Assembly: GCA_048595745.1 (NCBI GenBank)
Contig: CP184361.1
Direction: 5' to 3' (one strand)
Length of the DNA: 64,000 nucleotides
From: Aquipseudomonas alcaligenes_A
GTDB lineage: Bacteria; Pseudomonadota; Gammaproteobacteria; Pseudomonadales; Pseudomonadaceae
The translations under genes were made by a program, and so were the position numbers. Numbering within the stretch: position 1 is the first letter of the stretch; every line of letters starts with the position of its first letter. Shown piece by piece: positions 16,593-25,258 of the stretch. The notes below the pieces were generated by a model. That model made no database searches. It saw only the letters and a list, made by a program, of their open reading frames with translations, and was not told where the DNA came from.

Positions 16593-18449
16593 ATGTCCTT
16601 TGCTTCCCTCGGTCTCTCCGAGGCATTGGCCGGCGCGGTAGAAGCCGCCGGTTACGCCCAGCCCACTCCGGTGCAACAGCGGGCCATCCCCGCCGTGTTG
16701 CAAGGCCGCGATCTGATGGTCGCCGCCCAGACGGGTACTGGTAAAACCGCAGGCTTCGCCCTGCCGATCCTGGAGCGTCTGTTCCCGGGTGGCCATCCGG
16801 ACCGCGAACACCGCCATGGCCCGAAACAGCCGCGCGTGCTGGTGCTGACCCCCACCCGCGAGCTGGCAGCCCAGGTCCACGACAGCTTCAAGATCTACGC
16901 CCGCGATCTGAAATTCGTCAGCGCCTGCATCTTCGGTGGCGTCGGCATGAACCCGCAGGTACAGGCCCTGGCCAAGGGCGTCGACGTGCTGGTGGCCTGC
17001 CCCGGCCGCCTGCTCGACCTGGCCGGCCAGGGTAGCGTCGACCTGTCCCGCGTGGAGATCCTGGTCCTCGACGAAGCCGACCGCATGCTCGACATGGGCT
17101 TCATCCACGACGTGAAGAAGGTCCTCGCCCGCCTGCCGGCGCAGCGCCAGAACCTGCTGTTCTCGGCGACCTTCTCCAAGGACATCATCGCCCTCGCCAA
17201 CAAGCTGCTGCACGACCCCGAGCGCATCGAGGTGACGCCGCCGAACACCACGGTCGAGCGCATCGAGCAGCGCGTGTTCCGTATCCCGGCCACGCACAAG
17301 CGTGCCCTGCTGGCGCACCTGATCACCCTCGGTGCCTGGGAACAGGTACTGGTGTTCACCCGTACCAAGCACGGTGCCAACCGTCTCGCCGAGTACCTGG
17401 ACAAGCATGGCCTGCCGGCCGCCGCGATCCATGGCAACAAGAGCCAGAATGCGCGCACCAAGGCCCTGGCCGACTTCAAGGCCAACCAGGTGCGCATCCT
17501 GGTCGCCACCGATATCGCCGCCCGTGGTCTGGACATCGACCAGCTGCCGCACGTGGTCAACTACGAGCTGCCCAACGTCGAGGAAGACTACGTCCACCGC
17601 ATCGGCCGCACCGGTCGTGCCGGCCGCAGCGGCGAGGCCATCTCGCTGGTGGCACCGGACGAGGAGAAGCTGCTCAAGGCCATCGAACGCATGACCAAGC
17701 AGCAGATTCCCGCCGGCGACATGCAGGGCTTCGACCCGGCCAGTGTCGAGGTAGAGAAGCCGGAAGCCCGTGGTCCGCGTCCGGAGCGCCAGCCGCGCGC
17801 CGACAAACCGCGCCACGAGCCCAAGCACGAACCCAAGGCCGACGGTGAAGCCGGCGACGGCCAGGGCAAGAAGCGCAAGCGTCGCCGCGGCAAAGGCAAG
17901 GGCGAAGCCGGCCAGCAGCCGCAGCAGAACACGCAGCGCCAGGCCGGCAAGCCGGCCGCCCCGCTGGCACTGCCGCCGGAGCGTGACCCCGAGGAGTTCC
18001 TCGACGACGAGTTCGACAACTTCGGCAACCGCGCCGACTATGTGCCGCCCCAGCCGCAACCGCAGGGCCGGAATCCGCGCCGGGGTGGCCAGAGTGGTGC
18101 TCAGCGCGGCCAGGGTGGGCAAGGGCGCGCCCAGGGCGCGCCGCGTCAGGGTGGCCAGGGCCAGCGTCAAGGCGGGCAGAAGCAGGGGCAACGCCAGGGC
18201 GGCCAGGGTCAGGGGCAGAACCGCAACCGTGGCGGCCAGGGCCAGCGCCAGGGCGGCGGGCGCCGTGACGAGCCCCGCTACGAGCGCCAGGAGCCGGCGG
18301 TACAGGACAGCCGCGCGGCCAAGCAGCCGCTGATCATCCGCAAGGGTGAGCGCCTGCCAACGCTGGAGCAGCTGGAAAGCCTGTCGGGCAGCCGCCCGCG
18401 CAGCGAGAAGCCGGCACTGCTGACGCGCAAGAGCGATACGGCGGAGTAA
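16593..18449 (+). CDS. rhlE: DEAD-box RNA helicase, RhlE type with long basic Gly/Gln-rich tail
   Basis: The 618-residue protein is an ATP-dependent RNA helicase. The core (1-370) has the Q motif (PTPVQQ), AQTGTGKT (45-52), PTRELAAQ (87-94), DEAD (160-163), SAT (191-193), ATDIAARGLDI and HRIGRTGRAG (335-344). Residues about 381-618 form a low-complexity tail rich in Lys/Arg, then in Gly-Gln-Arg repeats (GGQ, GQGQ, RQGGQ) that probably bind RNA. This tail distinguishes it from short RhlE proteins, and by position it corresponds to the P. aeruginosa RhlE2 helicase, implicated in mRNA turnover. The leader (16441-16592) holds a possible -10 tatact at 16450-16455. Confidence 0.92.
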   Translation: MSFASLGLSEALAGAVEAAGYAQPTPVQQRAIPAVLQGRDLMVAAQTGTGKTAGFALPILERLFPGGHPDREHRHGPKQPRVLVLTPTRELAAQVHDSFKIYARDLKFVSACIFGGVGMNPQVQALAKGVDVLVACPGRLLDLAGQGSVDLSRVEILVLDEADRMLDMGFIHDVKKVLARLPAQRQNLLFSATFSKDIIALANKLLHDPERIEVTPPNTTVERIEQRVFRIPATHKRALLAHLITLGAWEQVLVFTRTKHGANRLAEYLDKHGLPAAAIHGNKSQNARTKALADFKANQVRILVATDIAARGLDIDQLPHVVNYELPNVEEDYVHRIGRTGRAGRSGEAISLVAPDEEKLLKAIERMTKQQIPAGDMQGFDPASVEVEKPEARGPRPERQPRADKPRHEPKHEPKADGEAGDGQGKKRKRRRGKGKGEAGQQPQQNTQRQAGKPAAPLALPPERDPEEFLDDEFDNFGNRADYVPPQPQPQGRNPRRGGQSGAQRGQGGQGRAQGAPRQGGQGQRQGGQKQGQRQGGQGQGQNRNRGGQGQRQGGGRRDEPRYERQEPAVQDSRAAKQPLIIRKGERLPTLEQLESLSGSRPRSEKPALLTRKSDTAE

Positions 18450-18463
18450 CTACCTGCGCTCTG

Positions 18464-18491
18464 CAAAAGCCGGCCAATGGCCGGCTTTTTT
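18464..18491 (+). terminator. Rho-independent terminator after the RhlE helicase gene
   Basis: aaaagccggcc-aat-ggccggctttttt is a strong hairpin with A-run before and T-run after it, 15 bases past the stop codon. Confidence 0.9.
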
Positions 18492-18515
18492 ATGCCCATC
18501 CGCTGGGCCAAACCA

Positions 18516-18548
18516 CAAAAAAGCCGGCACTGGGCCGGCTTTTTCATT
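18516..18548. terminator. Second, bidirectional terminator between rhlE and yceI
   Basis: aaaaaagccggc-actg-ggccggcttttt carries A and T runs on both sides, so it can end transcription of the convergent yceI unit as well as read-through from the helicase gene. The arms share the agccggc core with the terminator 25 bases upstream. Confidence 0.85.
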
Positions 18549-18569
18549 TTGCTGCGTTCGGCAATGGCG

Positions 18570-19145
18570 TTACTGGCGCACGCCTTCCACCGAGAGAATC
18601 AACTCCACTTCCTGAGAAGCCGGGCCGAGGTCCTTCTGGATGTTGAAATCCTTCAGCTTCAGCTTGGTGCTGCCCTCGAAGCCGGCGCGGTAGCCGCCCC
18701 ACGGGTCGCTACCTTCGCCGAGGAACTTGGCGGCGATCACCACCGGCTTGGTCACGCCGTTGAGGGTCAGGTTGCCGGTGATGTCGGCAGTGCCTTCGCC
18801 GGTGCTCTTGACCGAGGTGGACTCGAAGGTGGCAGTCGGGTGCTTGTCGACGTTGAGGAAATCACCACTGCGCAGGTGCTTGTCACGCTCGGCATGGTTG
18901 GAGTCGATGCTGGCGGTGTTGATCTTGACGCTCACCTTGCTGGCTTCCGGGGCCTTGGCATCGAAGCTGAAGCTGCCGTCGAAGTCCTTGAAGGTGCCGT
19001 ACAGCCAGCTGTAGCCGAGGTGGCTGATCTTGAAGTTGATGAAGGCGTGTTGGCCTTCCTTGTCGATGGCGTAGTCGGCAGCCATGGCCTGGCCAGCGAA
19101 CAGAGCGGCGCCCAGGGTCAGGGCGGCGAAGGTTTTCTTGAGCAT
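18570..19145 (-). CDS. yceI: YceI-family periplasmic lipid-binding protein
   Basis: The 191-residue protein has a cleavable signal peptide (MLKKTFAALTLGAALFAGQAMA) and a YceI beta-barrel lipocalin-like fold: YAIDKEGQHAFINFKISHLGYS at the N-terminus, then SGDFLNVDKHPTATFES and ADITGNLTLNGVTKPV, the family hallmarks. Members bind isoprenoid lipids in the periplasm; the P. aeruginosa orthologue at this locus is known as PasP, a secreted protease-like factor, a role I cannot judge from sequence. It is 18 bases downstream of a cytochrome b561 gene, the same pairing as in E. coli yceJ-yceI. Confidence 0.92.
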   Translation of the reverse strand: MLKKTFAALTLGAALFAGQAMAADYAIDKEGQHAFINFKISHLGYSWLYGTFKDFDGSFSFDAKAPEASKVSVKINTASIDSNHAERDKHLRSGDFLNVDKHPTATFESTSVKSTGEGTADITGNLTLNGVTKPVVIAAKFLGEGSDPWGGYRAGFEGSTKLKLKDFNIQKDLGPASQEVELILSVEGVRQ

Positions 19146-19163
19146 TAACAGTCTCCTTGTGGG

Positions 19164-19718
19164 TTACTTGCCGGTGCGACCGAACATGCGCACCAGGGTG
19201 GCGTCACGGTCAATGAAATGGTGCTTGAGCGCTGCCAGGGCATGCAGGCCGGCGAAAATCACCAGGGCCCAGGCGAGGTATTCGTGGATGGCGCCAGCGA
19301 CATCGGCCTGGTCCGGAATGCTGGTCAGCGTCGCCGGCACCTCGAACAGGCCGAACACGGCAATGCCGCGGCCGTCGGCGGTGGAAATCAGGTAGCCGCT
19401 GATCATCAGGACGAACAGGGCGAGATAGAGGAACGCATGGCCCGCCTTGGACGCCAGGCGAGTCGCCCGGCCATGGTTGGCCGGAGCCGCCGGTGGCGGG
19501 CTGACGAAGCGCCAGAGCAGGCGCCCGAGCATCACCGCGAACAGCACCAGGCCGATGCTTTTGTGCAGGTCCGGCGCGGTGCGATACCAGCCGCTGTAGT
19601 AGTCCAGACCGACCATCCACAGCCCCAGGCCGAACAGGCCGAATACCACCAGGGCCACCAGCCAGTGCAGCAGGATGCTGACCAGGCCGTAAGTGGAGTC
19701 GGAATTGCGCAACTGCAT
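19164..19718 (-). CDS. Cytochrome b561 family membrane protein
   Basis: The 184-residue protein has four membrane segments with haem-ligand His residues in the expected places: ILLHWLVALVVFGLFGLG (helix 1), LHKSIGLVLFAVMLGRL (helix 2), a histidine in KAGHAFLYLALFVLMISGYL (helix 3) and HEYLAWALVIFAGLHALAALKHHF (helix 4). This is the di-haem b561 layout that passes electrons between quinol and periplasmic acceptors. It is the first gene of a two-gene unit with yceI, which suggests a quinone or isoprenoid link. Confidence 0.9.
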   Translation of the reverse strand: MQLRNSDSTYGLVSILLHWLVALVVFGLFGLGLWMVGLDYYSGWYRTAPDLHKSIGLVLFAVMLGRLLWRFVSPPPAAPANHGRATRLASKAGHAFLYLALFVLMISGYLISTADGRGIAVFGLFEVPATLTSIPDQADVAGAIHEYLAWALVIFAGLHALAALKHHFIDRDATLVRMFGRTGK

Positions 19719-19961
19719 GAGAAGTCTTCCGTGTAAGCGAATGGGAAACAGCCTAGCGGCAAAGTCATCGATTAAAAGCGGAATTTTTCGCTTCGAAATA
19801 TCGAGTAACCAGATGATTAAACGCTGACGCCTTAGTCAGCAATTACCCATGATGGTTCGCAGCAACGGCCCTGGACGGCACGTTGGCATGGACGAACGGC
19901 AGGCGGCGTATCCCCGCAAGCCTTCTGGTAGTCTCAGCCACTGTCGTATCGGAGATCAGCC
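19719..19961. promoter_or_regulatory. Divergent promoter region of cytochrome b561-yceI and bioA
   Basis: This 243-base gap is AT-rich between 19760 and 19850. It contains the inverted repeat gctgac-gcctta-gtcagc (19823-19840) and two similar direct words (gattaaaagcg near 19771 and gattaaacgct near 19815). These are candidate operator sites; no regulator can be named. The bioA ribosome binding site (ggaga) is at the right end. Confidence 0.35.
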
Positions 19962-21368
19962 ATGAGCCAGAACACCCAATGGATGCAGCGCGACCTCGCC
20001 GTGCTGTGGCACCCCTGCACCCAGATGAAGGATCACGAGCGCCTGCCGCTGATCCCGATCCGCCGTGGTGACGGGGTCTGGCTGGAAGACTTCGACGGCA
20101 AGCGCTATCTGGACGCAGTCAGCTCCTGGTGGGTCAACGTGTTCGGCCATGGCAACCCACGCATCAACGCCCGCATCCGCGAACAGCTCGACAGCCTGGA
20201 GCACGTGATGCTCGCCGGCTTTACCCATGCGCCGGTGGTAGAGCTGTCCGAGCGCCTGGTAAAGATCACCCCGGAGGGCCTGTCCAAGGTGTTCTACGCC
20301 GACAACGGTTCCTCCGGCATCGAGGTGGCGCTGAAGATGAGCCACCACTACTGGATCAACAACGACCAGCCCGGCAAGAAACGCTTCATCACCCTCACCA
20401 ACAGCTACCACGGCGAGACGGTGGCAGCCATGTCGGTGGGCGACGTGGCGCTGTTTACCGACACCTACAAGGCGCTGCTGCTGGACACCCTCAAGGTGCC
20501 CAGCCCGGACTGCTACCTGCGCCCGGAAGGCGCCACCTGGGAGGAGCATTCGCGCAGCATGTTCGCTGCCATGGAGCAGTGCCTGGCCGAGCACCACCAG
20601 GAGGTCGCCGCCGTCATCGTCGAGCCGCTGATCCAGGGCGCTGGCGGCATGCGCATGTACCACCCGGTGTACCTCAAGCTGCTGCGCGAAGCTTGCGACC
20701 GTTATGGCGTGCATCTGATCCACGACGAGATCGCCGTCGGCTTCGGCCGCACCGGGACAATGTTCGCCTGCGAGCAGGCCGGCATCACCCCGGACTTCCT
20801 GGTGCTGTCCAAGGCCCTGACCGGCGGCTACCTGCCGATGGCCGCCGTACTCACCACCGATGAGGTATACGGCGCCTTCTACGACGACTACGCGACCCTG
20901 CGCGCCTTCCTCCACTCGCACACCTACACCGGCAACCCGCTGGCCTGCGCCGCAGCCCTGGCGACCCTGGACATCTTCGAGCAGGACAACGTGATCGAGG
21001 CCAACAAGGCACTCAGTGCCCGCATGGCCAGCGCCACCGAACACCTCAAGGACCACCCGCATGTCGCCGAAGTGCGCCAGACCGGCATGGCCCTGGCCAT
21101 CGAGATGGTGCAGGACAAGCCGAGCAAGACCGCCTACCCCTGGCAGCAGCGCCGCGGCCTCGCGGTGTACCAGCACGCGCTGGAGCGAGGCGCCCTGCTG
21201 CGCCCGTTGGGCAGCGTGGTGTACTTCCTGCCGCCCTACGTGATCACCCCCGAGCAGATCGATTTCCTCGCCGAGGTGGCCAGCGCAGGCATCGACATCG
21301 CCACCCGCGAGTCGCTCAGCGTCGCGGTGCAGGCCGACCTCTATCCCAACCACCGCGATCCGGGCTAA
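19962..21368 (+). CDS. bioA: Adenosylmethionine-8-amino-7-oxononanoate aminotransferase
   Basis: BioA makes 7,8-diaminopelargonic acid for biotin synthesis, using SAM as amino donor and PLP as cofactor. The 468-residue protein shows class III aminotransferase features: the N-terminal WHPCTQMKDHE block that distinguishes BioA, DAVSSWWVNVFGHGNP, YADNGSSGIEVALKM (PLP phosphate contact), NSYHGET, HLIHDEIAVGFGRTG (PLP-binding Asp) and the catalytic Lys in LSKALTGGYLP. It is four bases upstream of tpm. SAM use links it to the surrounding methionine-cycle genes; other bio genes are not in the window. Confidence 0.95.
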   Translation: MSQNTQWMQRDLAVLWHPCTQMKDHERLPLIPIRRGDGVWLEDFDGKRYLDAVSSWWVNVFGHGNPRINARIREQLDSLEHVMLAGFTHAPVVELSERLVKITPEGLSKVFYADNGSSGIEVALKMSHHYWINNDQPGKKRFITLTNSYHGETVAAMSVGDVALFTDTYKALLLDTLKVPSPDCYLRPEGATWEEHSRSMFAAMEQCLAEHHQEVAAVIVEPLIQGAGGMRMYHPVYLKLLREACDRYGVHLIHDEIAVGFGRTGTMFACEQAGITPDFLVLSKALTGGYLPMAAVLTTDEVYGAFYDDYATLRAFLHSHTYTGNPLACAAALATLDIFEQDNVIEANKALSARMASATEHLKDHPHVAEVRQTGMALAIEMVQDKPSKTAYPWQQRRGLAVYQHALERGALLRPLGSVVYFLPPYVITPEQIDFLAEVASAGIDIATRESLSVAVQADLYPNHRDPG

Positions 21369-21372
21369 CGGC

Positions 21373-22017
21373 ATGGAGCACAGTTTCTGGCACGACCGCT
21401 GGGCGACCAACCAGATCGGTTTTCACGAACCGGCGGCCAATCCACTCCTGGTCACCCACTGCGCCGCCCTCGCCCTGCCCAGCGCTGGCCGCGTGCTGCT
21501 GCCGCTATGCGGCAAGACCCTGGACATCGCCTGGCTGCTGGCCGCCGGCTACCGAGTCGTGGGCGTCGAGCTGAGCGAACTGGCGGTGCAGCAGCTGTTC
21601 GCCGAGCTGGGCGCGACACCCCGTATCCAGGTGCTGAACGACGCGCTGCAGCGCTACGACACAGACAACCTGACGGTCTTCGTCGGTGACATCTTCGCCC
21701 TTAACCGCGAGCAGCTGGGCCCGGTGGACGCGATCTACGACCGCGCCGCCCTGGTGGCCCTGCCCGCCACGCTGCGCTCACGCTATGCCAGCCACCTGAC
21801 CGCGATCAGCGCTGGTGCGCGCCAGCTGCTTATCAGTTTCGACTACGAACAGAGCCAGCTGCCGGGACCGCCCTTCGCCGTCCTGGCCGAGGAGCTGACC
21901 GAGCTGTATGGCCAGCACTACCAGCTGCAACCGCTGGCACGCCAGCCGCTGGCGGGTGGCCTCAAAGGCCGGTGCCCGGCGGACGAAATGGTGTGGCTGC
22001 TGCAACCGCGCGCCTGA
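21373..22017 (+). CDS. tpm: Thiopurine S-methyltransferase family protein
   Basis: The 214-residue protein has the TPMT signature N-terminus FWHDRWATNQIGFH and the SAM-binding stretch RVLLPLCGKTLDIAWLLAAGY, with EGVELSE-like GVELSELAVQQLF. Bacterial Tpm methylates thiopurines and, in Pseudomonas, has been tied to methylation of tellurite and selenium compounds. The gene starts four bases after bioA, so both are probably one transcript. The natural substrate is uncertain. Confidence 0.92.
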   Translation: MEHSFWHDRWATNQIGFHEPAANPLLVTHCAALALPSAGRVLLPLCGKTLDIAWLLAAGYRVVGVELSELAVQQLFAELGATPRIQVLNDALQRYDTDNLTVFVGDIFALNREQLGPVDAIYDRAALVALPATLRSRYASHLTAISAGARQLLISFDYEQSQLPGPPFAVLAEELTELYGQHYQLQPLARQPLAGGLKGRCPADEMVWLLQPRA

Positions 22018-22071
22018 CCGGAATGCGCGAACGCGCTTAAAATAGCCGCCTTTCCCAAGGTGACCTCCTGC

Positions 22072-22791
22072 ATGCGCCTGTCCCGCTTCTTCGTCGACGC
22101 CCCGCTGTCCCTCGGCCAGCACGAACTGCCCGAGGCCCAGGCCCACTACATCGGCCGCGTGCTGCGCCATGCCGCGGGTGACGCCGTGCAGCTGTTCGAC
22201 GGCAGCGGCCTGGAATATCTGGGCGAACTGATCGAAGTGGGCAAGAAGGCGGTGCGGGTCGAGTTGCGCGAGCAGCTCGCCGGCCAGGCCGAATCGCCCC
22301 TGCGTATCCACCTGGGCCAGGGCCTGTCACGCGGCGAGCGCATGGACTGGGCGATCCAGAAAGCCACCGAGCTGGGTGTCGGCGAGATCACCCCGATCGT
22401 CTCCGAGCGCTGTGAAGTGCGCCTGAAGGACGAGCGCGCCGACAAGCGCCTGGCCCATTGGCGCCAGGTGGCGATCAGCGCCTGCGAGCAGTGCGGGCGC
22501 TCGGTGCTGCCGATGATCCACGCGCCAATCACTCTGGCCGAGTGGCAGGCGCATGTGCAGGCCGAGCTGAAGCTGGTGCTGCACCCGGTCGCCGCGCCGC
22601 TGGAAAGCCATGCCCGGCCGCACAGCCTGGCCTTCCTGATCGGCCCTGAGGGTGGACTGAGCGAGACCGAGGTCGAACAGGCCAAGGCCGCCGGCTTCCA
22701 CGCCGCGCGCCTCGGCCCGCGCGTACTACGCACCGAGACCGCGCCGGTGGTGGCGCTGGCCGTGGCCCAGCAGCTGTGGGGCGACTTCTAG
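22072..22791 (+). CDS. rsmE: 16S rRNA (uracil-1498-N3)-methyltransferase
   Basis: RsmE methylates U1498 in the decoding centre of 16S rRNA. The 239-residue protein has an N-terminal PUA-like domain (MRLSRFFVD, then AHYIGRVLRHAAGDAVQLFDG) and a C-terminal SPOUT domain with the knot motifs QKATELGVGEITPI, LAFLIGPEGGLSETEV and LGPRVLRTETAPVVAL. I chose the ATG at 22072, preceded by AAGGTGA; an in-frame GTG at 22060 is an alternative that would add four residues. It lies 54 bases after tpm. Confidence 0.95.
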   Translation: MRLSRFFVDAPLSLGQHELPEAQAHYIGRVLRHAAGDAVQLFDGSGLEYLGELIEVGKKAVRVELREQLAGQAESPLRIHLGQGLSRGERMDWAIQKATELGVGEITPIVSERCEVRLKDERADKRLAHWRQVAISACEQCGRSVLPMIHAPITLAEWQAHVQAELKLVLHPVAAPLESHARPHSLAFLIGPEGGLSETEVEQAKAAGFHAARLGPRVLRTETAPVVALAVAQQLWGDF

Positions 22792-23019
22792 CGTCTACCG
22801 CTGTCGCCTGGGCGTAACAAGATGTGACTTGCAAGGAAGGCAAGCCCGTCCCTCTCTGGCATGCTCTGCGCGCCAGGAGCGAAGCGGCGGCCTACCACCG
22901 CGCTGCGTGCCTGCCGAGGTTCGGGCGCATCGCCAGACCTCACTCCAATAACAATTCGCCCGGGCTCCGCGCTTTCCCACAAGGGAGCCGTTGCAGGCCT
23001 GCGGCTCTAGGAGCACTAA
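22792..23019 (+). other. Intergenic region before the alanine symporter gene
   Basis: This 228-base gap has no reading frame with coding character. Directly before the symporter ribosome binding site an inverted repeat pairs gagccg (22985-22990) with cggctc (23002-23007), which could make a leader hairpin next to aggagc. I see no riboswitch consensus in it. Confidence 0.4.
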
Positions 23020-24513
23020 ATGAACGAACTGGTCAACACACTCAACGGGCTGGTCTGGAGCCCGGCGCTGATCTACCTGTGCCTGGGTGTCGGTCTCTAC
23101 TTCTCCCTGCGTGGCCGCTTCCTGCAGGTCCGCCATTTCAAGGAAATGATCCGCCTGATGTTCAACGGGCGCACCGACGAACACGGCATCACCTCCTTCC
23201 AGGCCCTGACCATGACCCTGGCCGGCCGCGTAGGTACCGGCAACATCGCCGGTGTCGCCACCGCCATCACCTTCGGTGGCCCGGGCGCCGTGTTCTGGAT
23301 GTGGATGGTGGCCTTCCTCGGCGCCAGCTCGGCCTTCGTCGAATCCACCCTCGGCCAGGTCTATAAGGAGAAGATCGACGGCCAGTACCGCGGCGGCCCG
23401 GCCTTCTACATCGAGAAGGGTCTGGGCATGAAATGGTATGCCTGGGTCTTTGCCGTAGTGACCGTGTTCGCCTGTGGCGTATTGCTGCCGGGCGTGCAGG
23501 CCAACTCCATCGCCTCCAGCGTGCAGACCGCGCTGGGCGTACACCCGAACACCACGGCTGCCGTGCTGGCCATCATCCTCGGCCTGATCATCTTCGGCGG
23601 GGTCAAGCGCATCGCCCGCTTCGCCGAGTTCGTGGTGCCCTTCATGGCGCTGGGCTACATCCTGGTCGCCTGCGTCATCGTCATGCTGAACATCGAAAAG
23701 CTGCCGGAAGTGATCACGCTGATCTTCAAGAGCGCCTTCGGCCTCGATGCCGGCTTCGGTGCCATCCTCGGCCTGGCCATCATGTGGGGCGTGAAGCGCG
23801 GCGTGTATTCCAACGAAGCCGGCCAGGGGACCGGCCCGCATGCCTCCTCCGCCGCCGCTGTCAGCCATCCGGCCAAGCAGGGTCTGGTGCAGGGCTTCTC
23901 GGTATACGTCGATACCCTGTTCGTCTGCTCTGCCACTGCCTTCATGCTGCTGATCACCGGCCAGTACAACGTGCAGGCGCCGGATGGCAGCGCGCTGTTC
24001 ACCGGCATCGCCGGCGTCGCCGCAGGCCCGGGCTATGTGCAGACCGCGATGGAAAACATCATGCCTGGCTTTGGCAACATCTTCGTCGCCGTGGCGCTGT
24101 TCTTCTTCGCCTTCACCACCATCGTGGCCTACTACTACATCGCCGAAACCAACATCGCCTACATCAACCGCAAGGTGAACCGTCCCTGGATGACGCTGGT
24201 GCTGAAGGCCGCCATCATCGGCGCCACCGTCTACGGTACCGTGAAGACCGCTGACCTGGCCTGGGGCCTGGGCGACCTCGGCGTGGGCCTGATGGCCTGG
24301 CTGAACATCATCGCCATCGTGCTGATGCACAAGACTGCATTCGTGTGCCTGAAGGACTACGAAGCGCAGCAGAAGGAAGGCAAGGAGCCGGTGTTCCACC
24401 CGGAGAAGCTCGGTATCAAGAATGCCGACTACTGGGGCGGCCACCGCGCCGAGGACAACCTGGCCGGGGAAAAGGCCGCCGAGCTGCAAAGCCCGGTGGA
24501 ATCCCAGCGCTGA
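23020..24513 (+). CDS. Sodium/alanine (or glycine) symporter, AGCS family
   Basis: The 497-residue protein is an inner-membrane amino-acid:cation symporter with about ten to eleven membrane helices. Family hallmarks are the first loop ALTMTLAGRVGTGNIAGVATAI (residues about 66-87), GGPGAVFWMWMVAFLGASSAF, and the signature around SNEAGQGTGPHASSAAAVSHP (about 267-287). AGCS proteins import alanine or glycine with Na+. The C-terminal 50 residues are hydrophilic and cytoplasmic. It is a single-gene unit ending at a strong terminator, convergent with chpE. The exact amino-acid substrate is inferred from the family. Confidence 0.92.
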   Translation: MNELVNTLNGLVWSPALIYLCLGVGLYFSLRGRFLQVRHFKEMIRLMFNGRTDEHGITSFQALTMTLAGRVGTGNIAGVATAITFGGPGAVFWMWMVAFLGASSAFVESTLGQVYKEKIDGQYRGGPAFYIEKGLGMKWYAWVFAVVTVFACGVLLPGVQANSIASSVQTALGVHPNTTAAVLAIILGLIIFGGVKRIARFAEFVVPFMALGYILVACVIVMLNIEKLPEVITLIFKSAFGLDAGFGAILGLAIMWGVKRGVYSNEAGQGTGPHASSAAAVSHPAKQGLVQGFSVYVDTLFVCSATAFMLLITGQYNVQAPDGSALFTGIAGVAAGPGYVQTAMENIMPGFGNIFVAVALFFFAFTTIVAYYYIAETNIAYINRKVNRPWMTLVLKAAIIGATVYGTVKTADLAWGLGDLGVGLMAWLNIIAIVLMHKTAFVCLKDYEAQQKEGKEPVFHPEKLGIKNADYWGGHRAEDNLAGEKAAELQSPVESQR

Positions 24514-24531
24514 GTTGACCCCGTAATACCC

Positions 24532-24563
24532 GAGCCCCGGTACCGCAAGGTCCGGGGCTTTTT
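24532..24563 (+). terminator. Rho-independent terminator after the symporter gene
   Basis: gagccccgg-taccgcaagg-tccggggcttttt is a stable hairpin with a T-run, 18 bases beyond the stop codon. In the reverse direction no U-run follows, so it serves mainly the plus-strand gene. Confidence 0.85.
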
Positions 24564-24573
24564 CATGACGGCC

Positions 24574-25182
24574 TCAGAGGCCGCGCAGGGTCAGCCCGGC
24601 CAGCATCAGCAGCAGCGCGCCACAGCCGGCATAGCTGATGCGCTGCCACAGCAGCGAGGTGTGACGGCGCAGCCAGTCCACCAGCGCCGCGCAGATGAAG
24701 CACCAGAGCAGCGAGGCGACCATGAAGCCGGCGAAGAATACCGCCATCTGCGCCTGGCTCGGCGTACCCTCGACGATCCCCGCCAGCGCACTGCCCAGGG
24801 CGCCCCAGAACACGATGTTCTTCGGGTTCGACAACGACAGCAGTGCGCCCGCGCCGAAGGCATTGCGCCCCTGTGCGCTGCCCTCCTCCTGCGTCGGCGG
24901 CTGCCAGGCATCGCGCAGCCCCTGGATACCAAGCCAGACCAGATAGGCCGCACAGGCAATGGTCAGCGGCACGCGCACGCTGTCCTGAGCCAGGAGCAGC
25001 ACCAGACCGGTCAGGCCGATCAGCGCCCAGACCGCATCACCGATCAGCGATCCGAGCTGCACCAGCAGCGCCGGGCGGAAGCCACCGGTCAGGCCACGGC
25101 GCAGCGTCTCGCTGAATACCGCGCCAGGGGACGCACAAAAGGCCAGGCCGAACAGCATGGCGGCAAGGAAGATGGCCAGCAT
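24574..25182 (-). CDS. chpE: LysE-family transporter ChpE
   Basis: The 202-residue protein has about six hydrophobic helices and the LysE/RhtB features FGLAFCASPGAVFSETLRRGLTGG at the N-terminus, AAYLVWLGIQGLRDAW and SLSNPKNIVFWGA. LysE proteins export amino acids or similar metabolites. As the last gene of the pil-chp unit it corresponds to P. aeruginosa ChpE, which is not needed for twitching motility. The start at 25182 follows GGAG at eight bases; the longer frame upstream overlaps chpD in another frame and is rejected. Substrate unknown. Confidence 0.88.
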   Translation of the reverse strand: MLAIFLAAMLFGLAFCASPGAVFSETLRRGLTGGFRPALLVQLGSLIGDAVWALIGLTGLVLLLAQDSVRVPLTIACAAYLVWLGIQGLRDAWQPPTQEEGSAQGRNAFGAGALLSLSNPKNIVFWGALGSALAGIVEGTPSQAQMAVFFAGFMVASLLWCFICAALVDWLRRHTSLLWQRISYAGCGALLLMLAGLTLRGL

Positions 25183-25258
25183 CGGGAGCACTCCGCATTC
25201 GTCGATCAGGCGGATTATCCGGGCTGCGGCCGGCGTCGACTTGAACCGGATTGCGCTG

